Of a stretch of DNA of 64,000 nucleotides, positions 35,176 to 47,040 are shown one piece after another. Numbering within the stretch: the first letter of the stretch is position 1; every line of letters starts with the position of its first letter. The DNA is taken from positions 61,950,917-62,014,916 of the forward strand of contig CM049319.1 of the NCBI GenBank assembly GCA_026874595.1. Reading direction: 5' to 3'. Below the pieces are notes generated by a model, which ran no database searches, was not told the DNA's origin, and saw only the letters and a program-made list of their open reading frames with translations. The DNA is from Sipunculus nudus. Taxonomy: Eukaryota; Annelida; Sipuncula; Golfingiida; Sipunculidae. A program made the translations under genes and the position numbers.

Positions 35176-38100
35176 AATTAACACTTCAGTAGGTGCCCAT
35201 TTAAAGTGTTGTATATAATCCTAACAATGTCAGAAACAACTGTCATTGGTAAATTAACACGTGTCAGTAGGTGCCCATTGAAAGTGTTGTATATAATCCT
35301 AACAATGTCAGAAACAACTGTCATGGGTAAATTAACACGTGTCAGTAGGTACCCATTGAAAGTGTTGTATATAATCCTAACAATGTAAGAAACAACTGTC
35401 ATGGGTAAATTAACACGTGTCAGGAGGTGCCCATTGAAAGTGTTGTATATAATCCTAACAATGTCAGAAACAACTGTCATGGGTAAATTAACACGTGTCA
35501 GTAGGTACCCATTGAAAGTGTTGTATATAATCCTAACAATGTCAGAAACAACTGTCATGGGTAAATTAACACGTGTCAGTAGGTACCCATTGAAAGTGTT
35601 GTATATAATCCTAACAATGTCAGAAACAACTGTCATGGGTAAATTTACACGTGTCAGTAGGTACCGATTGAAAGTGTTGTATATAATCCTTACAATGTCA
35701 GAAACAACTGTCATGGGTAAATTAACATGTGTCAGTAGGTGCCCATTGAAAGTGTTGTATATAATCCTAACAATGTCAGAAACAACTGTCATGGGTAAAT
35801 TAACATGTGTCAGTAGGTGCCCATTGAAAGTGTTGTATATAATCCTAACAATGTCAGAAACAACTGTCATGGGTAAATTAACAGGTGTCAGTAGGTGCCC
35901 ATTGAAAGTGTTGTATATAATCCTAACAATGTCAGAAACAACTGTCATGGGTAAATTAACACGTGTCAGTAGGTGCCCATTGAAAGTGTTGTATATAATC
36001 CTAACAATGTCAGAAACAACTGTCATGGGTAAATTAACATGTGTCAGTAGGTGCCCATTGAAAGTGTTGTATATAATCCTAACAATGTCAGAAACAACTG
36101 TCATGGGTAAATTAACATGTGTCAGTAGGTGCCCATTGAAAGTGTTGTATATAATCCTAACAATGTCAGATACAACTGTCATGGGTAAATTAACATGTGT
36201 CAGTAGGTGCCCATTGAAAGAGTTGTATATAATCCTAACAATGTCAGAAACAACTGTCATGGGTAAATTAACATGTGTCAGTAGGTGCCCATTGAAAGTG
36301 TTGTATATAATCCTAACAAAGTCAGAAACAAGGTAAATGAACACGTGTCAGTAGGTGCCCATTGAAAGTGTTGTATATAATCCTAACAATGTCAGAAACA
36401 ACTGTCATGGGTAAATTAACACGTGTCAGTAGGTGCCAATTGAAAGTGTTGTATATAATCCTAACAATGTCAGAAACAACTGTCATGGGTAAATTAACAC
36501 GTGTCAGTAGGTGCCAATTGAAAGTGTTGTATATAATCCTAACAATGTCAGAAACAACTATCATGGGTAAATTAACACGTGTCAGTAGGTGCCCATTGAA
36601 AGTGTTGTATATAATCCTAACAATGTCAGAAACAACTGTCATGGGTAAATTAACACGTGTCAGTAGGTACCCATTGAAAGTGTTGTATATAATCCTAACA
36701 ATGTCAGAAACAACTGTCATGGGTAAATTACCACGTGTCAGTAGGTACCCATTGAAAGTGTTGTATATAATCCTAACAATGTCAGAAACAACTGTCATGG
36801 GTAAATTACCACGTGTCAGTAGGTGCCCATTGAAAGTGTTGTATATAATCCTAACAATGTCAGAAACAACTGTCATGGGTAAATTAACAGGTGTCAGTAG
36901 GTGCCCATTGAAAGTGTTGTATATAATCCTAACAATGTCAGAAACAACTGTCATGGGTAAATTAACAGGTGTCAGTAGATGCCCATTGAAAATGTTGTAT
37001 ATAATCCTAACAATGTCAGAAACAACTGTCATGGGTAAATTACCACGTGTCAGTAGGTACCCATTGAAAGTGTTGTATATAATCCTAACAATGTCAGAAA
37101 CAACTGTCATGGGTAAATTAACACGTGTCAGTAGGTACCCATTGAAAGTGTTGTATATAATCCTAACAATGTCAGAAACAACTGTCATGGGTAAATTAAC
37201 ACGTGTCAGTAGGTGCCCATTGAAAGTGTTGTATATAATCCTAACAATGTCAGAAACAACTGTCATGGGTAAATTAACACGTGTCAGTAGGTGCCCATTG
37301 AAAGTGTTGTATATAATCCTAACAATGTCAGAAACAACTGTCTTTGGTAAATTAACAGGTGTCAGTAGGTGCCCATTGAAAGTGTTGTATATAATCCTAA
37401 CAATGTCAGAAACAACTGTCATGGGTAAATTAACACGTGTCAGTAGGTGCCCATTGAAAGTGTTGTATATAATCCTAACAATGTCAGAAACAACTGTCAT
37501 GGGTAAATTAACACGTGTCAGTAGGTGCCCATTGAAAGTGTTGTATATAATCCTAACAATGTCAGATACAACTGTCATGGGTAAATTAACACGTGTCAGT
37601 AGGTGCCCATTGAAAGTGTTGTATATAATCCTAACAATGTCAGAAACAACTGTCATGGGTAAATTAACACGTGTCAGGAGGTGCCCATTGAAAGTGTTGT
37701 ATATAATCCTAACAATGTCAGAAACAACTGTCATGGGTAAATTAACACGTGTCAGTAGGTGCCCATTGAAAGTGTTGTATATAATCCTAACAATGTCAGA
37801 AACAACTGTCATGGGTAAATTAACACGTGTCAGTAGGTACCCATTGAAAGTGTTGTATATAATCCTAACAATGTCAGAAACAACTGTCATGGGTAAATTA
37901 ACACGTGTCAGTAGGTACCGATTGAAAGTGTTGTATATAATCCTTACAATGTCAGAAACAACTGTCATGGGTAAATTAACACGTGTCAGTAGGTGCCCAT
38001 TGAAAGTGTTGTATATAATCCTAACAATGTCAGAAACAACTGTCATGGGTAAATTAACACTTGTCAGTAGGTGCCCATTGAAAGTGTTGTATATAATCCT

Positions 38101-40658
38101 AACAATGTCAGAAACAACTGTCATGGGTAAATTAACACGTGTCAGTAGGTGCCCATTGAAAGTGTTGTATATTTATTCCTAACAATGTCAGAAACAACTG
38201 TCATGGGTAAATTAACACGTGTCAGTAGGTGCCCATTGAAAGTGTTGTATATAATCCTAACAATGTCAGAAACAACTGTCATGGGTAAATTAACACGTGT
38301 CAGTAGGTACCCATTGAAAGTGTTGTATATAATCCTAACAATGTCAGAAACAACTGTCATGGGTAAATTAACACGTGTCAGTAGGTGCCCATTGAAAGTG
38401 TTGTATATAATCCTAACAATGTCAGATACAACTGTCATGGGTAAATTAACACGTGTCAGTAGGTGCCCATTGAAAGTGTTGTATATAATCCTAACAATGT
38501 CAGAAACAACTGTCATGGGTAAATTAACACGTGTCAGTAGGTGCCCATTGAAAGTGTTGTATATAATCCTAACAATGTCAGAAACAACTATCATGGGTAA
38601 ATTAACACGTGTCAGTAGGTGCCCATTGAAAGTGTTGTATATAATCCTAACAATGTCAGAAACAACTGTCATGGGTAAATTAACAGGTGTCAGTAGGTAC
38701 CCATTGAAAGTGTTGTATATAATCCTAACAATGTCAGAAACAACTGTCATGGGTAAATTAACAGGTGTCAGTAGGTGCCCATTGAAAGTGTTGTATATAA
38801 TCCAAACAATGTCAGAAACAACTGTCATGGGTAAATTAACAGGTGTCAGTAGGTGCCCATTGAAAATGTTGTATATAATCCTAACAATGTCAGAAACAAC
38901 TGTCATGGGTAAATTAACAGGTGTCAGTAGGTGCCCATTGAAAGTGTTGTATATAATCCTAACAATGTCAGAAACAACTGTCATGGGTAAATTAACAGGT
39001 GTCAGTAGGTGCCCATTGAAAGTGTTGTATATAATCCTAACAATGTCAGAAACAACTGTCATGGGTAAATTAACAGGTGTCAGTAGGTGCCCATTGAAAG
39101 TGTTGTATATAATCCTAACAATGTCAGAAACAACTGTCATGGGTAAATTAACAGGTGTCAGTAGGTACCCATTGAAAGTGTTGTATATAATCCTAACAAT
39201 GTCAGAAACAACTGTCATGGGTAAATTAACAGGTGTCAGTAGGTGCCCATTGAAAGTGTTGTATATAATCCTAACAATGTCAGAAACAACTGTCATGGGT
39301 AAATTAACAGGTGTCAGTAGGTGCCCATTGAAAGTGTTGTATATAATCCTAACAATGTCAGAAACAACTGTCATGGGTAAATTAACACGTGTCAGTAGGT
39401 GCCCATTGAAAGTGTTGTATATAATCCTAACAATGTCAGAAACAACTGTCATGGGTAAATTAACAGGTGTCAGTAGGTGCCCATTGAAAGTGTTGTATAT
39501 AATCCTTACAATGTCAGAAACAACTGTCATGGGTAAATTAACACGTGTCAGTAGGTGCCCATTGAAAGTGTTGTATATAATCCTAACAATGTCAGAAACA
39601 ACTGTCATGGGTAAATTAACACTTCAGTAGGTGCCCATTTAAAGTGTTGTATATAATCCTAACAATGTCAGAAACAACTGTCATGGGTAAATTAACAGGT
39701 GTCAGTAGGTGCCCATTGAAAGTGTTGTATATAATCCTAACAATGTCAGAAACAACTGTCATGGGTAAATTAACACTTCAGTAGGTGCCCATTTAAAGTG
39801 TTGTATATAATCCTAACAATGTCAGAAACAACTGTCATGGGTAAATTAACATGTGTCAGTAGGTGCCCATTGAAAGTGTTGTATATAATCCTAACAATGT
39901 CAGAAACAACTGTCATTGGTAAATTAACAGGTGTCAGTAGGTGCCCATTGAAAGTGTTGTATATAATCCTAACAATGTCAGAAACAACTGTCATGGGTAA
40001 ATTAACACGTGTCAGTAGGTACCCATTGAAAGTGTTGTATATAATCCTAACAATGTCAGAAACAACTGTCATGGGTAAATTAACACGTGTCAGTAGGTGC
40101 CCATTGAAAGTGTTGTATATAATCCTAACAATGTCAGAAACAACTGTCATGGGTAAATTAACACGTGTCAGTAGGTGCCCATTGAAAGTGTTGTATATAA
40201 TCCTAACAATGTCAGAAACAACTGTCATGGGTAAATTAACACGTGTCAGTAGGTGCCCATTGAAAGTGTTGTATATAATCCTAACAATGTCAGAAACAAC
40301 TGTCATGGGTAAATTAACAGGTGTCAGTAGGTGCCCATTGAAAATGTTGTATATAATCCTAACAATGTCAGAAACAACTGTCATGGGTAAATTAACAGGT
40401 GTCAGTAGGTGCCCATTGAAAGTGTTGTATATAATCCTAACAATGTCAGAAACAACTGTCATGGGTAAATTAACAGGTGTCAGTAGGTGCCCATTGAAAG
40501 TGTTGTATATAATCCTTACAATGTCAGAAACAACTGTCATGGGTAAATTAACACGTGTCAGTAGGTGCCCATTGAAAGTGTTGTATATAATCCTAACAAT
40601 GTCAGAAACAACTGTCATGGGTAAATTAACACGTGTCAGTAGGTGCCCATTGAAATTT
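35176..40658. repeat. 78-bp tandem satellite array, ~70 copies
   Basis: A head-to-tail array of a 78-bp unit with the blocks GTGTTGTATATAATCC, AACAATGTCAGAAACAACTG, TCATGGGTAAATTAAC, A(C/G/T)GTGTCAGTAGGTGCCC and ATTGAAA. Copies are mostly 95% or more alike. Because 78 = 3 x 26, one stop-free frame runs on each strand (period MSETTVMGKLT... on plus, MTVVSDIVRIIY... on minus). These frames break only at small indels: an 8-bp deletion near 36330, a +2 near 38172 and -2 variants at about 35190, 39628 and 39779. No spacers, so not CRISPR. It lies upstream of the minus-strand gene start. Confidence 0.97.
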
Positions 40659-40676
40659 GGCAATCACTCTCTTTAA

Positions 40677-41510
40677 CTAAAATATGATGAAAGGGTTTGA
40701 CACTAAAGCTGATGAGGAATTGAAGGCCTAATATGAAATGAAACATCTCATGAAAAACAAGTAAATTCAAGGATTTATGTCCTTCGCTTCCACCTCTGAA
40801 TAGTGGAAAAGTGCAATATAAATGACCTGCTGCAAAGTCACTCTGCTGATCATCCCTCGGCACCGGTGAACATTAAACCTCCCCCTGTTGGTACTGACGA
40901 TCAGCTACGTTTTCCACTGGGTATATTTTAGTAAGCCAAAAAACTGACACCGGGGGGGGGGGGGGGGGGGGGGGGGACTCAACAGACTTCCTGTAAAAGG
41001 GGCAGCTCTGATTTTGCCAAGGGGGAAAGGCTGGGTTTTTTTTGTGCCCGTGTTCCCATGCCTGAACAATTAAGTGTGACTTCAAATTTGTTTGGGCTGT
41101 GAAAATGGGGGCACAGGCACTGGGTGGGATGGTGGCCTTCATACACACTCCCCATCTGGACTCTCGGGCCTGCTTACTTTTTTTAACGGAGTGCTTCATG
41201 CAATGGAGGTCTGAATTCTGTATTTAATCTGCTTAGTCAGATGAAGGTCCGACCACCAGGTGACATTCTTAACATGTTATGTATGGCTAACACAAACTTT
41301 GAGTCCATTATAATGACCAAGCTTTATGCTGACCTCAACCATGTGAGAATATGGAAGATAACCCTGACAACAGTTACAAGTATTTGTTCTGGCAACTGGA
41401 GTTGTTAAAATATACATGTTAACTGCACTTAATTGGGCAGAATTAAGAACATTGCTTACAAAGTATATTTTCTAACTTTTATTACATTCAGGTGACAGTC
41501 CATACAAGAA
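40677..41510. other. Non-coding sequence with 25-bp poly-G tract
   Basis: A G run spans 40952-40976. The proline-stretch frame on the opposite strand (40873-41199) is caused by this tract. No gene or element is recognised. Confidence 0.45.
40952..40976 (+). repeat. Poly-G tract, 25 bp
   Basis: Uninterrupted G run, a strong candidate for G-quadruplex formation and for length error in sequencing. Confidence 0.9.
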
Positions 41511-41792
41511 CTAGAATATGGGTAGTCGACAAGAGACTACATGTATCCGCCGAAATCAGTGTAGGACAGGTAAAGTGAGGCATGGATTGAGTGACATGGG
41601 GAAATAAAGTGAGATGTGTTGCATATTAGCATGGATGTCTGCTAAGTAAACATGATTGTAGGCGGGGCCACCTGTTACTTGAAAGAGAAACTATCCATAA
41701 TGTATACATATGCTAAAATTTCAGGTGGATAAGTCAAACACCTGCTGAGATGTGATTTTAACCCTAGGCAGATGAACAGATGGACACCTTGT
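41511..41792 (+). mobile_element. Family A 5' fragment, copy A5
   Basis: Begins CTAGAATATGGGTAGTCGAC with a mutated hairpin and runs through CAGATGAACAGATGGACAC before leaving the family. No 3' hairpin. Confidence 0.75.
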
Positions 41793-42090
41793 AAAAAAAG
41801 TTTTATAGTAAAAATTGTTGTAGAAGTCAAACCCTTATTACAAGTCGCACCCTGACTTTTAGGAGTAGTCATTTGAGTTTTGTTTCAGGATAATATAAGT
41901 CGCATCCAAACTTCAGAGGCATCCAAACCAACTGATGCTTATTGAATTTTTAGTATCTTTCCCTGTTGTGCATGACAACAACCCATGTTCCTGTAGTACT
42001 AACTTGGTTTATAAACTAGACAAGTGACCCATGGGTCATGATGCTTAGCCGACTGGCATGTTGACAATAAGTCCATGCACAGGCAACTAA

Positions 42091-43265
42091 CTGTATCCGC
42101 CAAAACAGAGTTTTGCGGATACCATGTTTTCAGCCCACCACCGCTGCCACCGCCGCCGCCACTTAGGTGTCCGGAGAACTCCTCTGTAACCTCTGGGCAG
42201 AATTTTACTAAACCCATGATTATGTTTGGGTCACATGTGATCTGCTGCGCCCCAATTTTGTTTTGACCTCTGACCTTTCCTCTGCGCTCTGCATCCATTT
42301 GTGCGTCTGTTTCCACACATAAACCCACATATCTTGGGAACGGTTTAACCGATCAGGAAAACATAGTTGTACAAACGAAGCCCTTGGATAACATACACAA
42401 AAAATAGTAGCACCACCTGCAATCTTGTTTGCACAGTGTCCATCTGTTCGTCTGCCTTGGGTTAAAATCACTCATATCTCTGCAGTGGTTTGACTAATTC
42501 ACCTGAAATTCAGCATGCTTATACATCCTGGATAGCTTTCTTGATTTATGACAGGTGGCGCCATCTACATTCACATTTACGCTGCAGACATCCAAGCTCA
42601 CATCTCGGGAACCGTTTGACCAATTGGGCCAAAATTTTGCATGTGTATAGATCTCACATAGCTTTTTATCAAACGCAAAACCGGTGGCACCACGTGCAGC
42701 CATTTTTGCACAGCATTCGTCTGTTTGTCTGCAGTGGGATAAAATCACTCATATCTCCCCAGTGGTTTGACGTATCTGCCTAAAATTTTGCAGGTTTATA
42801 CATCCTGGACAGCTCTCTTGATTTTATGACAGGTGGCGCCACCTACATTCTAGTTAATGCTGCAGATATCCAAGCTCATATCTCGGGAACCGTTTGACTG
42901 ATTGGGCCAAAGTTTTGCACGTGTATAGATATCACATAGCTCTTTTTCATACGCAAAACTGGTGGCACTACCTGCAACCATTTTTGCACACCGTCTGTCT
43001 GTCTGCCACGGGCTAAAATCACTCATATACATGTAGTGGTTTGACTTACCTGCCTTAAATTTTGCATACGTATACAACTTGGACAGCTTTCTGGATTTTG
43101 TGGTAGTTGGCACAACCTACATACACTTTTTGGCTGCAAACATCCATGCTAATATGCAACACTTCACTCTATTTCTCCTTGCCACTCAATCCATGCCTCA
43201 CTTCACCCATTCCACTCTAATTTTGGCGGATACAAGTAGTCACACCTCGACTACCCGTATTCTAG
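42091..43265 (-). mobile_element. Family A HINE-like element, copy A6
   Basis: Reverse orientation: the 3' hairpin (TGTATCCGCC..GTTTTGCGGATAC) is at the left and the 5' end (CTACCCGTATTCTAG) at the right. The 5' hairpin is degraded (ACTACTTG..CGACTACC region). The core has two GGTGGCGCCACC half-unit sets. Confidence 0.8.
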
Positions 43266-43559
43266 TTAAGATAATGTAGGTGGCACCCTAGTTCATGCAT
43301 AGTTGCTGAAGTTCATCAAGACCCTTAAGCACACCAAATTTGATGACAATCCATCCAGCTGTTCCTGAGGAATCTGGCAATTTGTGTGTATTTGCATTTT
43401 TGGGGTGATCAAACATGGCCTGTTACTCATATAATATAGGTCACAGTGACCTAAGTTCAGGTTCTTTAGAAATTTTGAGAAATTCTCAGGATGAAAAAAA
43501 AAATAGAGGATTCTAGGTCCAATGGTTATGACTTGTGCCCTGCTTTGTTAATGCAAGAA

Positions 43560-44114
43560 CAGCTATGGAGCCTGACTATATTCAAGATGACGACTGTTCA
43601 TATTTACCAACCCCTGATAAACCTGAACGTCTAAGGGTAAATCAAGATAAAGTATGTCAATCTTATGGTAAAGCCTTACTAGACATATGTAAATCCAGTG
43701 GATTAAGGTTACTAAACAGGAGAACCCTTGGTGATAGCCAAGGAAGGATGACTTGTATGATGTAAAATCAGGTCCACATCGCAGGGCTTTGACCAGACTG
43801 CGCACAAGTAGGCATAATCTTTGTATAGAAACTGGGAGGTACACAAGACCATAAACCCCCATTAATAAAAGGGTCTGTATGAAATGTAATATCTTAGAAG
43901 ATGAACAGCATTTCCTACTTGGGTGCTCAAGATTTGTAGATGAAGGGCTCACTATCTCAAGAAAGTCTGTATGTTATGCCCTAATTTTAACTCTCATAGT
44001 GATGAGAGTAAGTTTATTTATTTAATGACAGCTGAAGGGGAAGTGGCATGTGAGACTGCAAAATTTTGTCACTTGGCTTTTGAAAGAAGAATGAGCGAAT
44101 TTTATCCACCATAA
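43560..44114 (+). pseudogene. Internally deleted LINE: endonuclease piece joined to C-terminal zinc knuckle
   Basis: The first part (43560-43760) resembles the end of a LINE endonuclease domain: RTAMEPDYIQDDD, YGKALLDICKSSGLRLLN and LGDSQGRMTC. Directly after it (about 43763) the sequence reads as the polyprotein C-terminus: PHRRALTRLRTSRHNL, IETGRYTRP, then CMKCNILEDEQHFLLGC (a C-x2-C...H-x4-C zinc knuckle), and ends FERRMSEFYPP at TAA (44112-44114). The whole reverse transcriptase domain, normally between these parts, is missing. An internal stop and a frameshift also occur. An (ATT)n-like tail lies near 44205-44228. Confidence 0.7.
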
Positions 44115-44493
44115 ATGTCAAGAATAATCTATATTCTGTCCTAAACCACCTTGTTATTTCACTATATGCAAATGTGCCTTAAGATCTCAACAACACTGAT
44201 GCTGCCTTATTATCATTATTATTATTGTAAGTGTTATAATCCAGGGTTGTAACCATTGATATTTATGGTTCCTGGGATTGCACACAGAGGGCGCACCAGG
44301 ACTGACTACTGGACTTATGAGTTGTTTAAATGCTGGTCATTTAAAATATGTGTGTGTGTATTACTGCACTTGTGTACTGTTCTAATTGCACATAATTGCC
44401 TTGTTGAGTTTATTTTATGTTTATGTTGTTCTGTACACTGTAGTCCCACGAGAACTTTGCTGAATAAAGTACTATATCAAATTTTCAATATTC

Positions 44494-44518
44494 GGGGGGG
44501 GGGGGGGGGGGGGGGGGG
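44494..44518 (+). repeat. Poly-G tract, 25 bp
   Basis: Sits where family B core units have TTATTCTGGGGG. Smaller runs at 45007-45021 and 45264-45274 occupy the same place in neighbouring units. Confidence 0.9.
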
Positions 44519-45490
44519 TGCTTATAAGCCAAATAAGCTGGAAGAATATGGGTAACAGAGACCTAATTTCAGGTTTCTTAGAAGATTTTTCCTGGACCTC
44601 CCTGGATGTCAAAATATAAGATTCTAAGGACAATGATTATGATTTATGCCATTAACAGACAACTGCATCTTTAAAGGTTTAAAAATATTAAAAATGCATA
44701 AATTTTTTTAATTCCATGTGGCATCACTAATCTGCAGGGACTGATGAAACCCTCCATGATCAATATGCATACAAAGAATCATGGTGATTAATGCATTAGT
44801 TGTTCAGATACTGGAGCTTTTGTATAAATTTTGAAATTATTCTGGGGGTAGTTTCGAGCCTGTTAGCTCAAAGGATATAGGTAACAGACTTAATTTCAGG
44901 TTTCTGAAAAAAATTTTGAGGAACTCTCAGGATTTCAAGTTATAAGATTCTAGGTCCAATGATTATGTCTGTGCCCTGCTTTGGTATCAAATTTTCAATG
45001 ATTCTTGGGGGGGGGGGGGGGTACCTAGAAGCCCAATAGCTTGGAGAATTTGGGACGGACGAAAGATGGACAAAGAGTGATCACTATAGCACAGATGACT
45101 TAGTCTTAAACTTACTGAGCTAAAAATATAGGTAGCCCCACCAGTCTGCAGAAACTGAAACACTCCATGATCAATATCTATGCAAAGAATCATGGTGATC
45201 AATGCAATAGTTGTTCAGATACTTGAGCTTTTGTATCAAACTTTCCATTATTTTTTTTTTTTTGGGGGGGGGGGTTCTTTGAAGCCCCATTGCTCTAAGG
45301 TTTTGGGTAACAGACTTAATTTTAGGTTTCCAAGGAGATTTTTCATGAGCCTCCCTGCCTGTCAAGATAGATGATTCTAGGTCAAGTTTTTAAGATTTTT
45401 GCCTGGTAAACGGACCAACAGACAGACGGACGGAGACCTCACAAAGAGTGATTGCTATAGCTCAGATGACTCTAGGACAGCTGAGCTGAT

Positions 45491-46445
45491 AAAACATTCA
45501 AATATAAAAATAACTGAAAAACAGTTTTAATACAATGCTTATATTTAAGGAATAACAACAGAATCATTACATTTCAAATCATGGTTCAATTATCAGGTAA
45601 GCTAGGTTTGTACAGTGCCAGAGTCAGCTGAGTTGGACAACATTTTGTGCTGCGAAACAATATCATTATTGCCCTTTTTTACTTGGTTAAGTAACATTAG
45701 AATGCACATATCAAGTCAATTGACTGTATGAATAAAATAAAGAGTCTGAAGCAAAATACTATCTCAATTGAACAACTGTTTAAATCCTTAAAGATGGTCA
45801 AAAGTAGAGTGGATTCATTAGATTATGATTAGATTGCAAATTATGATTAGATTGCAAATTATGATTAGATTGCAAATTATGATTAGATTGCAAATTATGA
45901 TTAGATTGCGCATGCGTGACGAGTCCCAATCTGCCGCATTGGGCATATTTTTAACTGGCTAAAGATAAATGAAGGAGGAAAAGAATAATTAAGTTTGAAT
46001 TAATTCACCTAATTTCTGAAATAGGCTCTAAAACTGAATTAAGAAACCCTTGAATTAATTGTTACAACTTACGATCAAGGCACTGCACATGCATGGTATT
46101 ACTGAAATTACTGAAATATGTCAGTCAACAAGGGGATAATCAACGCTTTACTGACCGATCAGTTTAATGTAAAATAAATACCATTGAATTTACTGGTATT
46201 ATATTTACTGAGACTAATGATTTTTTTCTATGATTATATCTGGAAAGTCCAATTTCTATTGTTATCAGTGATTATGACCAAATGGCTTGGATGTCTGCAA
46301 GCCTAACCTGTTTTGAACCAGATCCATCATGACACCAAATGATGTCATTTTCCATGGAATTTAGGTTCGTATGTGGCAATTTCAGTAAATAAATAAATCC
46401 CTGTATGGTGTTTATTTCCTTGTACTTTATGAATGTTCTTCATTA
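45491..46445. other. Non-coding sequence with an 18-bp tandem repeat
   Basis: Apart from the short array at 45816-45910 nothing is recognised. Confidence 0.45.
45816..45910. repeat. 18-bp tandem repeat (ATTATGATTAGATTGCAA), ~5 copies
   Basis: Five nearly perfect copies follow one another and end at TTGCGCATGCG. Confidence 0.9.
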
Positions 46446-47040
46446 AACAAGGGACCCATGGGTCACGGCGCTCAGCTGTTATATAGGAAAAAAAATATGA
46501 TTTGGGAAACAGGCATATGCTGGTTTTGTGTGGTAATAAATATAAGCTTTATTATGAGTTGTTGGTGTTACGCTTATGTATGATTTTGATAGTATTTTTG
46601 GAGACAGGGAAGAGGATTGATTTCATTTATTTTATTAACAAATGGAGTGCTATTGTCACACAGATTTTGACTTGGCCATATAACTTATAAGCAGCACATA
46701 TAATAAAAGAGTTTAACTATTTATTGAAATTTAATAACAAATATTGTGCCAATATAATTTTTATTAAAAATAATAAGACAATCATATGATTTTTTAAATA
46801 AAATCTAACTGAACTAATTATTAAAATAATATTATAGAATATATGCATTCATGAATACATTTTGAAAGTATTTGCACTGGTATTCAAATACTTTCATTTT
46901 TACCTGAATTCCCATTCTTATGCAAGAAATTTTATAATGGAGTACATATTCATATTCATATACATTTGCAAAGTATTTGCACCATGTCTGGTATTTATTC
47001 AGTTTTAGCCAAACAATGATGTTGAGAATCCAAAATATAA
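46446..47040 (+). mobile_element. Family B 5' portion, copy B7
   Basis: Co-linear with the first ~600 bp of copies B3 and B4, starting CAAGGGACCCATGGGTCACG. It is cut within the GATGTTGAGAATCCA region by the start of copy B8. Confidence 0.75.

Larger units (their letters stand above)
42019..45490 (+). mobile_element. Family B HINE-like element, copy B6, composite
   Basis: The 5' signature at 42019-42055 (CAAGTGACCCATGGGTCATGA) matches copy B1. It is followed by an inverted family A element, then a region resembling family B core, a LINE remnant, and family B core units at about 44490-45440. Two 3'-end-like hairpin sequences occur near 45085-45125 and 45455-45490. The two 3' ends suggest that more than one element is present. 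Confidence 0.55.

Noticed and set aside
35178-39630. Apparent 300-606 residue repetitive proteins on both strands
   Set aside because: They follow from a 78-bp unit being a multiple of three without stops; both strands are equally open and there is no start, splice or domain evidence.
35176-40658. CRISPR array
   Set aside because: Units are contiguous with no unique spacers, no cas genes are present, and the DNA is eukaryotic.
40710-40735. CTGATGAG core suggestive of a hammerhead ribozyme
   Set aside because: The required GAAA core and paired stems are not in place.
40873-41199. 108-residue open frame with proline stretch (minus)
   Set aside because: The prolines come from the 25-bp poly-G tract on the other strand; no splice sites or motifs support it.
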